Assembly (NCBI GenBank): GCA_032173965.1
Contig: CM063283.1
Coordinates: 115,495,187 to 115,559,186 of the forward strand
Length of the DNA: 64,000 nt
Direction: 5' to 3'
DNA from: Sitta carolinensis
Taxonomy: Eukaryota > Chordata > Aves > Passeriformes > Sittidae
Both the position numbers and the translations under genes were made by a program. The number at the start of each line of letters is the position of its first letter. The stretch's first letter is position 1. Shown piece after piece: positions 37,401-49,400 of the stretch. The notes under the pieces are model-generated. The model was not told the DNA's origin. It worked only from the letters and a program-made list of their open reading frames with translations, and did not search any database.

Positions 37401-40400
37401 CACAGGTAGTACTGAGGCCCTGCACAGGTGCCCCAGGCAGCACAGGAGCCCTGCACAGGTGCCTCAGGCAGCACAGGAGCCCTGCACAGGTGCCTCAGGC
37501 AGCACAGGAGCCCTGCACAGGTGCCCCAGGCAGCACTGGAGCCCTGCACAGGAGCCCCAGACAGCACTGGGACGCTGCACAGGTGCCCCAGGCAGCACAG
37601 GAGCCCTGCACAGGAGCCCCAGGCAGCACTGGGACGCTGCACAGGTGCCCCAGGCAGCACTGGAGCCCTGCACAGGAGCCCCAGACAGCACTGGGACGCT
37701 GCACAGGTGCCCCAGGCAGCACAGGAGCCCTGCACAGGAGCCCCAGACAGCACAGGAGCCCTGCACAGGTGCCCCAGGCAGCACTGGAGCCCTGCACAGG
37801 TGCCCCAGGCAGCACGGGAGCCCTGCACAGGAGCCCCAGGCAGCACTGGAGCCCTGCACAGTGCCACATGCCCCCAGGGCCCTGCACAGTGCCACGTGCC
37901 CCCTGGCAGCCCGGGCTCTTTGAAGACCTTCTGGCCCGTCGTGTTTGGTTTCGTTGCCATCCCCGTAGCTCGTTGGTGTCCCCCCCACACCCCCCACCCC
38001 ACCTCCCATCATTTTTGCTCCATGCCTCGCCACGCCTGCCTCATTTCCCTAGCTTGAATTTGCTCATTGTTTTGTTTTGCTTATGTGTTGTTTTCCTCCT
38101 TTTTCTAGGAATCATATGTTGTCCATCCCCACTCAGGCTTGAAAGTCCTCAAAGAGACCCACTATCCCATAGAGTGCCCAGAGGGAGGATGGGAGATGCA
38201 GCCTTGATCATGTGGCTTCCAGCATGATCACCTACTGCCTTCTGAGTCAAGAACACACTGCCCTGCAGTTTTACCTCATTTGACATTTAGTTGCATGGAA
38301 TCGCAATGGTTGAGTTCATGACCGGCAAAATTAAACTGATTCAAAACGAAAAAAAATACAAAACGAAACAAAAACACACCACCAAAAAAAAATCATCAGA
38401 GGATAGTGGGTCCTTTTGTGGCTTTCAGAGTTACCAAACTAATTTTTCCACCTTTGCACAGGTGCTTTTTGGTAGTTTTTAAAATTATTTTTTAAAGATA
38501 TATTTTAGCCTTTTAAAGGAAAAGTATAAATTAAATTTCTTCATTGCAATTTTGTTTGTGCAAAAAGACCCACTATCAAGGAATGCTGCATGTGCTATTA
38601 AAATTGTTCCAAATGTCCATGAATTGGAGACTTTATGTATCTTTCTTTTTTATTGTTCACTTGTCCAGTGTTGTCAATATGTCTCTTTTTTTTATTATTT
38701 TGATTATTTTGATTTCTTTTTTTTTATTATTATTATTTTTTTTAATTCCAAAAGAACAGAAGGAGTTCAAACCAGTTCCAGGCAGTTGAAAGGTGCCCAG
38801 TTCCAGGTGTTCTGTCGTAGTTGCTGTGCTGTTTGTCCCAGGTGTCGTTGTCGAGTGTGTGACCCACAGCGGGCAGGGGAGACCCCGTGCCACAGGCAAA
38901 CCTGGAGCTGTTTGGCCAGCTCTGATCTTTGATTTTGCACATTCCCTGGGGCTGCAGGCAGTGAGCAGCCAGCCTGCCCTGGGGCTCAGGGGGGCTCAGC
39001 TGCTGCAGATCCCCCGGGCTCGCAGAGCTCCCTCTCTCTGCCCCCGCCCCTCTGCAGAGCCCCAGCTCGGCACCCGTCAGCTTCCTGACAAGGACGAATG
39101 TAGAGAACTCTCTCCCCTGCGATTAATTTCCAATGTTTACATTTTTTGAGACTAGACTGTGGAGTTTCTAGCAGTGACTCTGAACTGGAGCTCGGCGTGG
39201 AGCCGGGCCGTGGCGTTAGCGCGCGGCTCCGGCTGCAGTGCCCGCTGCTGGCAGTGCCCGCTGCTGGCAGTGCCCTCCCGGCTGTGCCCGGGCACAGCAG
39301 AGCCCTGCTGCTCCCCACTGCCCCCCAGTCACTCCTGGGCTCTGTGCCACTGTCCCCAGCTCCTGCTGCCAGCCTGGAGCACTCCCAGCCCAGCTCCCTG
39401 CTCCCCACCCGTCCTGCGGTGCAAAGGACAAGCCAAGCTCCTGACTCAGTTGCACTTCAGTATTTTCATCACTATGAATGTAAATTATATAAATATATAA
39501 AAAACCTGCAGCTTTAACAACTGTAATACAGCCTTTCCAATTAGTTCCATGTATAGAGAATTAAATCCTTCCTACAAAAGAGGCCACCACGTGTTTGTTG
39601 TCTCGTTGCTGGGTCGCGCCGAGCTCGCCACCCCCGAGGCCTGGAGCCCTTTGGCCTCCCGGAGCCCCTGGCCTGGGTTCTTGGAATGTTTCCCTCTCAT
39701 TGCTCACATTCTGCAGCCTTATCTGCAGCCTTTTGCCCCTTTGGCTCAGGGGGATTGCTGGGGTGTCCTTGGACTCCTGCTGAGTCCCTTCCAGCTCAGG
39801 ATGTTCTGTGAGTCTCTCATTCCAGACCCAGGGTTTCTACGTGGCACCAAGCAGTGGATTTTGATTCTTTTTTTTTAAACAGATAAAATAATATTCTTTC
39901 TTGGCTTGCTATGGATTTGGGATGTGTTTTATGCCAGAAGCTCAAGTCTGAAAATACGTACAACTGCACAGATTTTCCTTCTTTTTAGGACAGTATTGAA
40001 ATAGTAAAACATCTTCCAATCTTCCATTTCTGCCATTAAAAAATAATTCTTCTCCATCGTGGCCACTTGCTTACAGCTGCAGAAACGGAACAGCACATCC
40101 TACTTGTGATTTTCAGTGCTCTCTGAAGGGATGGAGCCAGGCTTGGCTCCACTCTGTCAATATTTTGTGCATTAACTGATATTTGAACAAGAGGAGCTCT
40201 CTCTTCTCCCATCCTGAGCTGCTGAGTTGGAAAACTGACTCAACTAAAAGCCCTGGCCCTCAGGGTTCTTGTGGTCCTGTGACTTCAGGCCACAACTCCA
40301 AACTGAATCTGTAGGGAAACATTTGCAATATTTCAGCTGTAGGGGATTCAGGTGCTGCTCTTTTCTTTCTCTTTACATCAAGCTCCTGCAGAACCCTGCA

Positions 40401-43400
40401 GGGTCTCTCCTGTGTCTGCCAGGGGCTGAGACTGGAGCCTTTAAAATCACCAAATCCTGGGGGCTCCTGGGGCAGCTCTGGGACTCTCAGGAATCCTCAG
40501 ATCCCTGGGGCTGGCACAGCCCTGCCAGCCCTCGGGGTGCCAGCTGTGCCCACCTTGTCCCCCTGAGTGCCACCTCCAGTGTCCCCTGCAGTGCTGGGCA
40601 CTGCCACCCTCCCTGGGCAGCCCCTGCCCAGCCCTGCCCACCCTTGCCAGCCAAGGGAAATTCCCCCTGGGCTCCCCCTGAACTCCCACCAGGCCCTGCT
40701 TGTGCCAGCACTCCTCAGGCACAGGAACAGAACCAGTCTCATGTCCAGGTCCCACACAAGGACACTCCCTTATGGCTTAAGTGACAGCTACTGCAATCCC
40801 TGGAATGTTCCTTTCCTCCACGAGTGCCTGAGGGTCTCTGGGAGCTTGGTAGGGAGTGTTTCATCCTCATCCTCCTCTTCCTCCTCAGGGATTCTCCCTG
40901 AGCTGCTGCAGGGAACTGCAGTGACTGCTTTACCTGCCTGCACTTGCCTCTATGGATATATATAAACATAAATATATATAAATATAAATATAAATATCTG
41001 AGCAAGGGCGTGCCAGTGACTGCCCAGAGCAGCTGTGGCTGCCCCTGGATCCCTGGCAGTGCCCAGGCCAGGCTGGACACTGGGGCTGGAGCAGCCTGGG
41101 GCAGGGGGGCCCTGCCAGGGCAGGGGGGCTCTGGATGATCCCTAAAATCCCTTCCCACCTGAACCATCCTGGAATTCTGGGAATTGGTTCTTTAGATTCA
41201 CTTCCCTGGGCCAGGTGCCTCCTGCTGTTGCACAGGAATTGTCCCTTGAGGGGTGGAGAGGAGGCTGGAATTCCAGACCCTGCCAGTGCTGCTGGATTTT
41301 ATTCTTCACTGGTTTTACTGTTGGTGGGAATTCCCTCTGTATTCAACTGCTGACAAAGAATTCCCATGGATGTTCTTTCAGAGAATTTGTTCTTTTCAAT
41401 ACTTGAAATCTGTCCAAGACAACTCTAATCCTGAAACGTGGGTTTGTCAAGAACATTTTGCTTTATATTCAGGATCAGTTTTATTTAAACTTCAATTCTT
41501 TTGAAGCTTTAGTGGCTTTGTTTTCTGTCCCCAGGAGCTCACCGAGCACATTTTATTCCTGTAACCAAAACGACTGAAATTCTGGTTTTGTTCACTGATT
41601 TTAAAGCACTTTTTAATTCTCTGTGGTTATTGACTCCAGTGCACTGTGAGTAACTTCTGTGCAGTAAATTCAGATGACAAATGACTTGGGTTTAGCTGTG
41701 GTTTAGACAACTTCAGTAGATTCAGGACCAATAAACCTCAGGCAATGCTGCACCTCTGGAACTGGCACAGACAGGAGGTGACAAAGGTGCTGAGGTGACC
41801 TTTGGCCTTCAGGACATTGTCCTGCTGCAGTTAAATATGAGAAGGATTTTACCAAGACTTCACTGCCCACCTGGGGACTGTAATGAGCAAATCACTTGAA
41901 CTGAGCAGGGAGGGACCCCCAGGACCACCCAGTCCATCCCAAAGGCTCCTGGAGCTCTGGCAGCCTGTGCCCATTCCCTGGGCAGTGCCAGCACCCTCGG
42001 GGGAAAATCCACCCTAAATGCCCTAAAATCCACCCCAAATGCCCTAAAATCCACCCCAAATGCCCTAAAATCCACCCTAAACCCTCCTGGCCCAGCTCCA
42101 GCCCCTCCTGGGTGCTGTCCCTGTGCCAGGGCAGAGATCAGAGCTGGCCCTCTGCCAAATGAAAGTGAAAAATTAATGAAATGTTGTTTGATACGAGGTT
42201 GGAACATTTCAAATACTGCATTTGGCTCCCACGTTGCTGGTTCCAAGTGAAGTGCCTGCACAGCACCTTTGTTTGTGGAATTCCCTGTGGAATGGGGCTG
42301 TGCAGTTCCTTCTCCTTGGACCTGTGGCTGCTGCTTGTGACTCTGCTGCTCCTGTGCCCTGAGTGCCCAGGGGCTCAGACAGGCCCTGGGTCACAATTCA
42401 GAGGGGAGATTGAGTTTCCTGATGGGTTCTGAACCATTCCAGGGCTTGCCTAACTCTGCGAGTTACATTTTTGGATTCTTGATTTGCATTCTTGCCCTCA
42501 CAAGTAGAATTTTACTGTCCCCAAGCAGCCCCTGGAAAGGGATTGGTAGAATCAGTGACTCATGGAGTGGTTGAGGTTGGAACCTCAGCCTCAAGTGCCC
42601 CATCCACACCTTTGAACACTCCAGAGAGGGCAATTCCACCACTAAATAAAGCTTCAGGTTTTGCCAGTGGGACTGCCCAGGCTTGTTCCAGCTCCTTGCG
42701 TGCAGCTCAGGGGGCAGTGCCCTGCTCTGACAGGAAAGGGACACACTGCTCTGCTTTAGGAATCCCAAACGGTCTGAGATCAAGGAAAACAGCTGAGAAA
42801 TGGGACTGGGCATTGCAGGTGCCTGTGGGGGAGAGATCTGTTTGATCCACACAATGTCCCCTCCAGGAGCCCGGGATGGCCTCTGGGTGGAGGCTCCACC
42901 CCAGGAGATTTGAGGGGAATTGGTTGCATCTGAAACAGGTGCTAAGAAAGCTGAGTGTTGAAATGCTGTGATTTAAATAAGTCAGCACTGAGAGCCCCTC
43001 GAGGGCTGTGAGCAGCTGTGGCTGCTGCAGGAGAACCTGGAGAATCTCTGGGGGAGCCGGGCAGGGGCTGGAGAATCCCTGGGGGAGCCGGGCAGGGGCT
43101 GGAGAATCCCTGGGGGAGCCGGGCAGGGTCTGGAGCCCCAGCAGGGCTGGGGGAGCCGGGCAGGGGCTCAGCCTGGAGCACAGGAGGCTCAGGGGGCCCT
43201 GCTGGCTCTGCACAGCTCCTGCCAGGAGGGGCAGGCAGGGGCTGAGGGCTCTGGGCACAGGGCCAGGCACAGGAGCAGAGGGCACGGGCTCAGGCTGGGC
43301 TGGGCAGGCTCAGGGGAGCCCAGGGGGAATTTCCCTTGGCTGGCAAGGGTGGGCAGGGCTGGGCAGGGGCTGCCCAGGGAGGGTGGCAGTGCCCAGCCCT

Positions 43401-46400
43401 GCAGGGGACACTGGAGGTGGCACTCAGGGGACAAGGTGGGCACAGCTGGCACCCCGTGGGCTGGCAGGGCTGTGCCAGCCCCAGGATTCGGGATTCTGTG
43501 AATAATTTAGCTGAGTCCAGGGGTGCTCTCCTGGTATGCTGTTCCCTTCCCCCTAAGGATTTGGAGGAAAACTGTGACATCCCTTTTGCCTGCTCCAGTT
43601 CCTCTCTAGCAGGCCAGATTCCTGCCTCCTGTGGCCTTGTCACTACAGACTGGGCCAGCACGAGGCTTACAGGGAAATCTGGCAGTGCCCTGCTTAGGAA
43701 ACCTCCCCAGATGGAAAGGACTCAGCAGCTGTGGCCCTGGATGTGGATCAGTGATTTCCACAGCAGAAGCCCCCTTCCCAAAGAGCAGCATCTTGCTTTA
43801 GGCTCAGTGTTTATCTTGGGAGGCCCAGATCTTCAGGGCTGACTTTGTAGGGAAGAGGAACAACGTGTTTACTCTGTACAAAGAGATTTGAAATGATTTT
43901 TTTTTTTTTTTTGCATTTCTGGAGCCCATTGATCTGCAGGGCCTGTTTGCTGGGAGGTCAAGGCACAGATTTGCAGTTGCAACATTTGCCTGTTGGTTCT
44001 CCAAGTCCAGCCAGAGTGGCAGAATTCATGGATTCACTCTCAAGTTAATTATTGTCAGTTCCCCATCCTTTCCTGGCTTTACTGGATTGAAGCAAAGAAT
44101 TGCCAGAGCAGCTGTGGCTGCCCCTGGATCCCTGGCAGTGCCCCAGGCCAGGCTGGACACTGGGGCTGGAGCAGCCTGGGGCAGGGGCAGGGGGCCCTGC
44201 CAGGGCTGGGGGATTTTCAGGTCCCTCCCAACCCATTCCATGATTCTGTGATCAGTGGAATTCAGTTCACCAAAGTTCTTTGGCATCCACGGAAAACGAG
44301 CCAGACATTTCCACTTGGAAAGGAATCCAGTTCTTCTTTGGTGTTCTTAAGACAAAGACCAGAAAAATCTCTGTACTTGAGCACTTCACAAAGACAATCC
44401 CCTGCCAGGAAAGTCTCTTCAGGATGTTCTGCTCAGATTTGGGCTTTTTCCCCCAAATATTTCATATCCTAGAGCAGAGTGTTTATCATGGATCAGAGCT
44501 GGGATGCCAAGGGAGCCACTAAAATGGTTCATTATTGAAAATATCACAGCCCCCTCCAAGGTTGGAAATCACCTTCAGACCAAGGTCATCACATCTTTGA
44601 ACAAGAACTTCCCCAAGGAAAAGTAATTTAACACTTGGGTCTCTTCTAATGAAGCTCTGGGGCTGTTCCTAAGCCCTGTGGTTTGCTTGGTACCAAAGGA
44701 ACTGCTCTGAAGTCAGGGATTTATTCAACAGAGATGAAGCTTCTGGCTTTGGAAAGAGGCCAAAGTTCATTGTTTTGGCATGAAGTTGGTATTTCTCCAA
44801 ATCTGCTTTTTATTCCAAGCAAAGTTTCAATTGTACTTTGTGAAGGGCTGTGACACCCTGGGTCTCAAGGGAGCCTTATCAGAGTTAGTCTGCTCCACAC
44901 CTGATCCCAGCTCCTAACCTGATCCCAGCTTCTAAACTGATCCCAACCTGATCCCAGCTCCACACCTGATCCCAGCTTCCATCCTGATCCCAGCTTCTAA
45001 ACTGATCCCAGCTCCAAACCTGATCCCAGCTCCAAACCTGATCCCAGCTTCTAAACTGATCCCAACATCTAAACTGATCCCAGCCTGATCTCAGCTCCAC
45101 ACCTGATCCCAGTTCCTAACCTGATCCCAGCTTCTAACCTGATCCCAGCTTCTAAACTGATCCCAGCTCCACACCTGATCCCAGTTCCTAACCTGATCCC
45201 AGCTTCTAACCTGATCCCAGCTTCTAAACTGATCCCAGCTCCACACCTGATCCCAGTTCCTAACCTGATCCCAGCTTCTAACCTGATCCCAGCTTCTAAA
45301 CTGATCCCAGCTCCACACCTGATCCCAGCTCCTAAACTGATCCCAACATCTAAACTGATCCCAGCCTGATCTCAGCTCCACACCTGATCCCAGCTTCCAT
45401 CCTGATCCCAGCTCCCAGCCTGATCCCAGCTCCAAACCTCCTCCCAACTCCCAGCCTGATCCCTCCCAGCTTCAGTCAGAGAGGAAACAACCTTGACTGT
45501 CTGTATCTCCTTTCCTGGGTCCGTTTCATTTGGTTTTGTTTGGGGTTTTATGTTTCTGTTTTTGTGTTGTGGTTTTGGGGATTTTTTTGTTTTGTTTTTG
45601 TTTTGTTATTTTTAAGTCAAATCCATCATTCCCCTTTCAGGAGCACAGCTCATTTAAAGCAGATATTGCTGCTGTTCCATGGAAATAATGGTGATATACC
45701 TGGACCTTCCCAGTGGCATTGTCTGAGCTCCATTCAGGAACTAAAAATGCAGGAAATACTCCCTGAGTGTTAACTTGATATGCAAAGAACTGAAAGAGTT
45801 ACCTGGGGCCTGATGCTTCCTTAAGGAAAGTTTGTTTCCATGGGGAATATACTGAATTTGCTGAGGGCTGAGGGAAAGAATTCACATGGGGAATTTTGAT
45901 TGTGTGAAAATAGTTGAAATAGATAATTTTTAGAGCCAAATGTTTTCCACCTGTTTGAAGTCAACATTGCTTTTTGAAATGCATTGTATTTTATGCAGAA
46001 AAGTAGCAAAAACTGGAAGAAAACATTCTGTGTTCCAGTCTCAGAAGAACTTAATTAAGCTCGGCTGAAAAATAACAGCCTACAGAAGAAAGAATGGAGT
46101 TAAATGTTCTGTCTAATTCAGAGTAGAAAACAAAATTTGAGACTGTGGAATTGATGTAAAAATCCTCCCATCTGCAGGGGATCAGTGCCAGGGAGGTTTG
46201 CAGCAACGAGAGGACAAAACTGATGGAAGAGGAGCCCTTTTCCTGTGCTCTTAAACATAAAGGGGAACAAAATCCACCCCTTTGGCTTGGCCCAGAGATC
46301 AGTGGAATCTGGGGCTCTCCAGTGACCTTTGCATGTCCTGCCTCGAGCCCTTCACATATTTAGGAGCGGTTTTTAATCGAAGTGTGAAGAAGTGACGAGG

Positions 46401-49400
46401 CCCTGCAGGCCCTTCTCGAGCAGGATTTCTTTGGTCAGGAGGGGAAGGTGAACCTTGGCTCCGGAGCATCCATCAGCTCAGGGAATGACCCCAAGGTGCC
46501 CCTCGGGCCATCAGGGTCACTGCAGCTCCTGCCCAGCTCCCTCTGCGATGTCTCTGCCTCTTCCCACACCACAGCAGCTCCTTCCCCCTTCTTCATTGCA
46601 GTGACACAACCCCAGGGCTCCAGGGTGAGCTCGGGAATGCAGAGGTGAGGGAGACTGTTAGCTGGGCCCCCAGGGAAGAGTTCACACAGAGAGCCGGCCT
46701 TTGTTCTAATAAATAACAAATAGGTGTTAAACAGAATGTGTACTCAAATACGTGCCCGGAGCAGAGAGGGGATGGCTGGGGCTGTGCCCGGCGGGCAGGA
46801 AGGAGGTGCGCAGAGCAGGCAGCGGTTGCTGTGTGTGCCGTGCTGCTGAGCCCTCTGCCGAGAGCCCGGTAGAGCCCAGGTGCCGTTTGTTTTGCAGGGT
46901 GTGCAGACCTGCACCTGCTGGACATGCTGACCCCCACGGAGAGGAAGAGGCAGGGCTACATCCACGAGCTCATCGTCACCGAGGAGAACTACGTGAACGA
47001 CCTGCAGCTGGTGACAGAGGTGGGGCAGCGCTGCAGCCTCGGGCCGCTCCTCCCGCAGCCCGGCCACCTGCACTGCAGCACTGCTGGGGCTGCAGCACTG
47101 CTGGGGCTGCAGGCACTGCTGGGGCTGCAGCACTGCTGGGGCTGCAGCACTGCAGGCAATGCAGGCACTGCTGGGGCTGCAGCACTGCTGGGGCTGCAGC
47201 ACTGCTGGGGCTGCAGGCACTGCTGGGGCTGCAGCACTGCTGGGGCTGCAGACATTGCAGCACTGCTGGGGCTGCAGCACTGCTGGGGCTGCAGCACTGC
47301 AGGCAATGCAGGCACTGCTGGGGCTGCAGCACTGCTGGGGCTGCAGGCACTGCAGCACTGCTGGGGCTGCAGGCACTGCTGGGGCTGCAGCACTGCAGGC
47401 AATGCAGGCATTGCATCACTGCAGGCAATGCAGGCACTGCATCACTGCAGGTATTGCTGGGGCTGCCTGCCCTGGGGGCTCTGCCCAACCCTCACTGACT
47501 GTATTGATAGAGGGACAGGGACAGAGAGATGGACAGAAACAGGGACAGGGACAGGGACAGACAGGGACAGGGATTGGGACAGGGACAGACAGGGAGAGGG
47601 ACAAACAGGGACTGGGATGGGGACAGGGACAGGCATGGGACAGGGACACAGGTACAGGGACAGGCATGGGACAGGGACAGGGATGGACAGGGGCATGGAC
47701 AGGGATGGGACAGGGACAGGTACAGATGTACAGTAGAGTACAGGTGTAGGTAGAGGTACAGGTTCAGATACAGAGGCAGGTGCAGGTACAGATACAGCAT
47801 CTGTATTTATACAGGTACAGATACAGGTCCAGGTCCAGGTCTGTATTTTTACAGATACAGATACAGCTGTGGGTGGGTGCAAACCACAGCAATCCCTTGT
47901 GCTACCATCCCCAAAATGCTGATGTTTGAAGAGTCATTTTAGCAAACCCCTTTTGCTCCTGACTCTCGGTGTTTATTTCTCATGTACAAGTTCTGAAGTT
48001 TAAACAAATGTTCTGAAATGAAGCACATTCCCCAGGCTTGCAGTGGGGCTCACTTACCACTTCCTGTGATTGGTTTTAGAGGTAGGAAAAAAAAGGAATT
48101 AGTACAGACAACTATGGACAATTCTTTTGACAGGGAAGAAAACTCTTTTTAGAAGAAGAGTTCAAGATACGCAAACCTGGGACTCCCAGAGAAATCAAAT
48201 CTTCCATAAAAGACTCCAAAGTAAAACCTATTTTCCTTTACCAAAGGAATCCTGGGAGCTCTGCTAAAATTGCCAGGTTTCCAACAGATTATCCAGATCA
48301 GAATTAACACCCCTACCCCTACACATTCAGAGTATTCCCTGTTAAAGCCCCTCAGACCTGAGGGTCTCCTCAGTCCCAGCCATGCCAGGGAACACAATGG
48401 ATGTCTGGGACATGGAGCATGCTGGAAGTCTGTCTGTACTTACCCTGTGCACTCACTTCTGACTCCCCAGATCTTCCAGAAACCACTGATGGAGTCCGAG
48501 CTGGTCACAGAAAAAGAAGTTGCCATGATTTTCGTTAATTGGAAGGAGCTGATTATGTGCAATATAAAACTACTGAAGTAAGTTGGTTTTTCCCCCATAC
48601 TGCACCAAAACAGAACCCTGGCCCTCTCCCCCTGCTTCTCCTTTTATCTGCATGAAAATATTTGCCTCTTACACAGATCCTAACCAGAAGGGCCACGTTT
48701 TTCTCCCTGTGGGACAGGGCAAGGTGGGGGCAGTGTCTGCTGTGAGCTGCTGGGCAGAGCCCTGCAGTTCTCTGCCCTTTGCACTCGCTTTGGTCCTGTG
48801 CTCCAGGAGGCAAATCCTCCCCTCCCCTGAAGAGCAGGGCTTGCCCTGCCTGCTTCCAAAGGGTTTGTGCCCAGGGCACCCCTCCCCAAAGGCTCCAGGT
48901 GCTGCTGCCCCAAATCCCTGCCCTTTGCCAGGGAAACCAAGTGAGGGCACAATCAAACCTTGATAAGCAAAACCATTCATAAAGTTATTTTCTTTCCCTA
49001 CTGGGCTGCTAATTTTCACTGAACCTACAGGGATTTTACAGCTTTGTAGTTTCTCCTTCTTTTGGTAAAACATGTTTGGAAATGGCCCACAAGTTGGAAA
49101 GTTGTGGTGGTGACAGGACAAATGACAATGAACCTTTCCTGAGGAAACCAGGCTCAAAACTCAAAGTGATGGGGTTTTCCCCTCTCTCCCTCCCTCCCTC
49201 ACTCACACATCAGTAACTCTCTTTCTAAACCAATAGAAAAGGAAATTGTCCTCCTCTTCCTCTCACCTCTGATCTGGCACTGCATTCCAGTCGAGCAGGA
49301 GAGGGAGAGGTGCTGGCTGAGGGTGCAGCCTGGGCTCTTGGATCCTCGCAGTAAATCTCGTGGCTGATGTTTTCATCGTTCTCTGGGTTCCCACAATGAA

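Larger units (their letters stand above)
39591..46897 (+). other. ITSN1: Long-isoform intron, 3' part
   Basis: Crossed only by ITSN1-L. It holds five CR1-like pieces, the 21-bp and 19-bp arrays and unique sequence at 39.6-40.4, 41.2-42.0 and 45.5-46.9 kb. No alternative exon was identified. Confidence 0.65.

Noticed and set aside
36445..38227. Long frames on both strands (up to 508 codons)
   Set aside because: Produced by the donor array and the 31-bp array; no domain, no initiation context.
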